From positions 8,012 to 21,018 of the forward strand of contig FWWN02000142.1 of assembly GCA_900175165.2 (NCBI GenBank): a stretch of DNA of 13,007 bases. The letters run 5' to 3'. Positions 9,163 to 13,007 of this stretch are shown piece by piece; within the stretch, counting starts at the first letter, position 1, and the number at the start of each line of letters is the position of its first letter. Below the pieces are notes generated by a model. That model saw only the letters and a list, made by a program, of their open reading frames with translations, ran no database searches and was not told the DNA's origin. Source of the stretch: Rhizomucor pusillus (lineage: Eukaryota > Mucoromycota > Mucoromycetes > Mucorales > Lichtheimiaceae). The position numbers and the translations under genes were made by a program.

Positions 9163-10211
9163 TGTAATTCCGACGTTTCGTTGTCCTTGCAATTGCTCAT
9201 AGAGGAGTTCTTGTACCAAACCTTCACCAGATAAATTGTTGGAGCAAGGTAGAGGGGCCTCTTGGCCTTTCAGTTGTCTGTTCAGATGATATAGCTTGTT
9301 TTGTATCAATGCAATGATTTCCTCTTCTTCTTGGATCTCTAGATACAGAGAACGGCTTTTCTGCGTGCTTCTTCCAATTGGCTATATAAGGCTCTGTTCC
9401 AGCCATGTTGTTTCTTTGCTGTTCTCGATTTGTTGCCGGCATCAGCTCTCTCCTTTTCCACTATTGTCAGTTTATCTCGTAAACTGGCTACTGTAGCTTT
9501 CTTCTTCTTCAGAACAGAGCTTTATTTTTCCGTCTCTTGTTCAATTCGGTGGCGTTCTTCATCCGTTAAGATTGATTTTGTTTGTGCAGCATCCTTTTCC
9601 CGCTTCCGCTTCCGTTTGCGGTTGGCTCGTACAATCTTGTAACCGAGGACTCGTATTCGATACTTGTCAATGTAGCACAATCGCCACATCGGCTGCAGTT
9701 TTTGTTCTTGAAGCAATATTTGTATCTCGTGGACGTCAAAGAAGTTCCAAAATACATCCTTGGAATGCCATGTTGCTGTCTTGATGTCCGTGATCGGTGT
9801 TCCATCATATCGTAGTATATGGGTCTTCGACATGATGTATAATCCTGCGGCGCCGAGGTGCAATGAGTGATCTTTTTCCACGTTCGGAAACATCATCCAG
9901 GGATTCTGCTGTGGCTGGAAGAGAAGGACAACTTTGTTTGCAAGTGCGACCACCGCGACGCCATTGAATACATTTATTTGCGATAGTTCGTTCTTGTCAT
10001 CTCGTCTGGGCACGAATGGTCGTAGGAAATTGATAATGCGTGCCACCTCTTTTAGTTGGTCTTCCGTGGCTTCAGTTCCTCGATACAGCGCTCTCTTTAC
10101 ATCTTCCGGCTGTATATCTGTATTTGGTCCTCTCTGCTGTAGAAGGAATCGAAGGACGTTGAGAAATGCACGTAGCAAAGTTGCTAACGGTTCCTTCGGT
10201 GTCTGGTTGCT

Positions 10212-10271
10212 CTGCTAAGAAACCGTCATTATCAGTTTTGATTTTTGTCTTCCTCCCTTCTATATACTTAC
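10212..10271 (-). other. Spliceosomal intron inside the Fanzor relic
   Basis: A 60-base intron has donor GTT|GTAAGT and acceptor TTCTTAGCAG. Upstream, the open frame E-S-N-I-F-D-L-S-E-E-E-D reaches E-D-T-P-I-V at the donor in phase 0. Downstream S-N-Q-T-P-K-E-P-L continues in frame into the longest open part of the gene. The intron contains an in-frame stop, so it must be removed for translation. Confidence 0.8.
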
Positions 10272-11219
10272 AACGATTGGTGTATCCTCATGCTCTTCAA
10301 TATTGTCTTCATCTTCTTCTTCAGATAAATCGAAAATATTACTCTCATATGCGGTTGGGATATAACAGATTTCAATTTTTCGACCAGTGATTGAATAACC
10401 CAATTATGCTGTCCTGAAAGCAGTGTGGAGTCCAACTGCTTCATCAAATTCTTGACTTTTTCCTTGCAAATCCTTTTTGCGACCAAAGGTTGCTCATATT
10501 GGTTTTATATTGTCGGAGAGCGTCTGCAATAGTAGGACAGTGCCTGAATGAAGCATCTTGTTTGTCGCCATTTACGGCTTGCAGCCACAGTTGCCTTATT
10601 TATTTGAATGGCTTTGATTCCTTCTTTTCATTGATGGAGCGACCAACGCATCCAGACATAATGTATGATAGATGTTCAGCAGTGTAAACTTTGCACTATG
10701 TTCTGTAGGCTTGCAGTGACTGTCCGAATCGCTTTGTTATCATCCGGAGGATCACCATCGTCGCCATCAAGTGCTTCTCACTCTTCCTCTTCCTGATCAT
10801 TCGGTTCTATTGGCTCTGATACCCTTGCCTTGCGTTCCTCCAGATCATCCAATAGTTTTTGATAAACTTTTAGTGGATTATAAGTTTTATGTCTCTTGAT
10901 GTATGTGCCAATGTAACTTGGGACTTGGTTTCTATTCGTCCGACAAGGAGTTGAATAATTGCTTGTGAACTTCCTTATAAACCGCAGGTGCAATTTTTCG
11001 GCTGCGTTCTCGCGATAGAAAATCCTGCAACGGGGCCTTGTTCTTGAGAACCCGCTTCTGGTATGCACCTTCCAGAAACTTTCGCAGCTGCGTGTTGAAC
11101 GCTGCTTCAAGATTAGCCTGATCCATATTCACTGCCACAGCTTGCTTTTTGAAATGTTTACCAGCGGTGCTACCAGCTTCTGCAGGCGCTGGGATTTTTC
11201 TTTTGTCTTCTTCATGCAT

Positions 11220-11647
11220 AGTTCCGGCTCAAGGATGAACCAATTTTTTGCCGAGAAAGAATCTGCATATCATATATATGGTCAGTTCCCGGCACAAAGA
11301 AGAGGTGACTCCGTACATGTAAGTTCCTGTGTGCTCCAAAATCCCAACGGACCCGGTCTCATCATTGGGATGCTGTGGCTGTATTATGTGTGGGCGCTTT
11401 CTGGTGGAAAAGTATGCAATGCGCAAGTTATTAATAGTAGTCGCGACATAGAGCAATTAGTATGATTTAGCAGTGATATATTGTCCATCTATCTCCGGAG
11501 AAAATGGTGACGAGCAAGTACCGTTTAAAATATGAACGAACGGATGGTTATGATTTGCAAATACTCCATGGATTATGAGAAAATGTAGCCATGCTTACAA
11601 CGATTCCTTTGGTGGCTGTTGTGTTTCGACATTCTGCAAAGCCGCCA
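11220..11647. other. No assignable gene upstream of the Fanzor relic
   Basis: An open stretch of 75 residues on the minus strand (11229-11456) and an overlapping plus-strand stretch exist, but neither shows a domain or codon pattern I trust. This is where the promoter of the Fanzor gene would have been. No inverted terminal repeat matching the other flank was found by eye. Confidence 0.35.
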
Positions 11648-12247
11648 TCAGCTGGCGAAGCTTGGGTCCAAATTTGGTTCAAGCCGGCATAGTGTGCTGC
11701 TTTGCTTATTACCAGTTTCAATATAGTATAAGTTTTCCCGGATTATGACTAAGGCTACCCAGAACCAAGCACTAGTTACAAGATGTTATTACGACAAACT
11801 TTTCCGTTTTTACTTACGAGCAGTGATCGTCTGCGCATCCATAGTGGGAATAAAAGCAAAGAATTCCGCTGACTTCCTTTTCTTTTTTCATGTCTGAGCG
11901 CTGGACAGCAATTTCCAGTGGCTCATATCGTCTATGAAAAGCATATGCATGAATATTTTGTGACAGTAAACATGGCTTTAAAGAAGAACACGTGTGCCTT
12001 CCACAACATCTCGGCAATGATAGCAAAAGCTCAGCCCAAAATGACACGCTGGCACATGGAAAAAATCGATTAAATCTTCAAACAACTTCTTCCTTGCACT
12101 GTTATACACTCCCGAGAGATCAGAGGGGGAAAAGCATTGGATGAGAGCAATTACTGAGTCGCTCGACGTACCGACCATAGAACAGTAAATTGTAAACGAG
12201 TAGCGAAAACCAGTAACATTGGTCGGATCACCAACAGCTACAGACAT
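11648..12247 (-). CDS. Hypothetical cysteine-rich protein, tentative three-exon model
   Basis: Not recognised. An ATG at 12245-12247 in good context (GCAAAATGTCT) opens an 85-codon frame beginning MSVAVGDPTNVTGFRYSF. A tentative model uses exons 11992-12247, 11818-11893 and 11648-11771 (introns of 98 and 46 bases) to give about 151 residues. It contains FCYHC, GILCFYSHYGC and DDHC, spaced cysteines and histidines that could bind zinc. The second donor is a perfect GTAAGT (11812-11817), while the first donor GTGTTC is weak and the 46-base intron is shorter than any other here, so the model may be wrong. It could be a real small gene or further mobile-element debris. Confidence 0.3.
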
Positions 12248-13007
12248 TTTGCTTGTTTGGAGCAGTTATGAAGTGTTCATCGACCTGAAAGAGCCGGAAG
12301 CGATGCAGTAGCTACAGCGAATCCAAGAGAACATCACGAACTTAACATCAACCGTAAAATATTATGTTTGGGTTTGGATGAAAGCCAACTAAAATTGCGT
12401 TTGGCGGAGAGATATCAGAAACTGCTGTAGCCATCCCATTCATATCTTAGTACTTTCATTGCTTTGGTTGAATAGGAAAGGAAAGATAGTGCCTTCTTCG
12501 TAGTCAGCAGCGTCCAACAGCCGCTGTTGAAAAATGTAAAGTATTCTATACCATATGCCGAAATACGTCGTAAAAGCGGTGCTAAACCATCGAACAATTG
12601 CAGTTTTTAATAAGCGTTTGCAGTTGAAATCTTTTCGGAGAAGAAGGTAATTACCGTTTGTAGCCCAATCCTTCACGCCCAAGAAATCTTTGGGAATGGC
12701 TGATTGCTTAAGTATGGCAAGCCACGAATACTTTAAACTCTAAGTTCATAATGATGCGGACAGCTCAGCCCAGAGTGCAGTATCTTAATACAGATGCATT
12801 CATACTCTCATCGCTTTTTATTGCTCGAAGTCATTATTATTTATTACTTGACCGCGGAAGCACGAAGCTAGATCGAACATCCAAACGCAAACAACTTCTC
12901 GGGAATCCTTATAATTGACGTCAAGGATGTAAGAGCAATGACTCGATCTGATATCGATTCATATAATAGAAATTTGTCACCTATGGAATAGAAAAGGATC
13001 CGTTTTA
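12248..13007 (-). other. Possible coding fragments, unassigned
   Basis: Two minus-strand stretches look partly coding. About 12655-12735 reads SWLAILKQSAIPKDFLGVKD and meets a donor GTAATT at about 12653; it might splice to EGTIFPFLFNQSNESTKI and a stop near 12430. About 12870-12986, after an acceptor CCATAG, reads DKFLLYESISDRVIALTSL and on to a TAG. I cannot link them into one gene or match them to a family. The remaining bases show nothing I can support. Confidence 0.25.

Larger units (their letters stand above)
8423..11219 (-). pseudogene. Decayed Fanzor (TnpB-like RNA-guided nuclease family) gene
   Basis: Fanzors are eukaryotic relatives of TnpB: transposon-borne DNA nucleases guided by an RNA made next to the gene. 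Reading order: N-terminal MHEEDKRKIPAPAEAGS (11219 down), then after a frameshift near 10935 PSYIGTYIKRHKTYNPLKVY and an acidic stretch; a long helical part (9522-10178, with LRAFLNVLRFLLQQRGPN and a basic KRKRKREK run); coiled coil (9360-9520); RuvC-I GITGIEPGRVTTATMSP (about 9160); YTIDESNTTKTCGYC (about 8700-8740), CPNPRC, and CSRDAAAASNIALSG (RuvC-III). The stop is at 8423-8425. Breaks: in-frame stops at 10778, 10676, 10600, 9522, 8944, 8915 and 8690, and frameshifts near 10935, 10680, 10490, 10350, 9350 and 8930. An intron is at 10212-10271. Between RuvC-I and the zinc finger only about 100 residues are readable, which suggests an internal loss. No function is expected today. Family call rests on the RuvC-I, zinc finger and RuvC-III set in the right order. 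Confidence 0.82.

Noticed and set aside
9572..10218. Plus-strand open frames opposite the Fanzor relic
   Set aside because: They mirror the long minus-strand coding segment and carry no recognisable motif.
11595..11669. Minus-strand segment with KLRQLMAALQNVE, reminiscent of SNF2 helicase C-terminal parts
   Set aside because: It is short, bounded by stops, and no helicase motif occurs nearby, so the likeness is probably chance.

Overview
The window is nuclear DNA of a fungus, most likely an early-diverging one of the Mucoromycota type. The reasons are many short GT-AG introns (mostly 56-101 bases), a sigma subunit of the AP-4 adaptor (a complex lost from Saccharomyces and most Dikarya), LINE debris, and a decayed Fanzor-type gene. 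The organism call is inference. All recognisable genes are on the minus strand; only the LINE debris reads on the plus strand.

Layout, left to right. 46-2506: a 14-exon amino acid permease of the yeast amino acid transporter family, whose last exon lies beyond the left edge. 2742-3465: a complete six-exon AP-4 sigma subunit of 136 residues, with one GC-AG intron. About 3600-4925: the 3' part of a dead LINE on the plus strand. 4926-5871: no assignable gene. 5872-7645: a membrane-anchored SGNH/PC-esterase-like protein whose nucleophile serine position reads histidine. 7646-8422: non-coding. 8423-11219: a Fanzor (eukaryotic TnpB-like, RNA-guided nuclease family) pseudogene with RuvC-I, the zinc-finger and RuvC-III signatures, an apparent spliceosomal intron, and many stops and frameshifts. 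11648-13007: weak, possibly spliced coding fragments that I cannot name.

The three intact genes do not form an evident pathway: nutrient uptake at the plasma membrane, cargo sorting at the trans-Golgi, and a type II membrane protein probably acting on surface glycans. The rest is mobile-element debris. The best finds are the Fanzor relic, the 3- and 7-base micro-exons of the permease, the AP-4 sigma gene with its GC-AG intron, and the Ser-to-His change in the SGNH protein. All splice models were made by eye from frame continuity, splice signals and remembered family motifs; no search was run.
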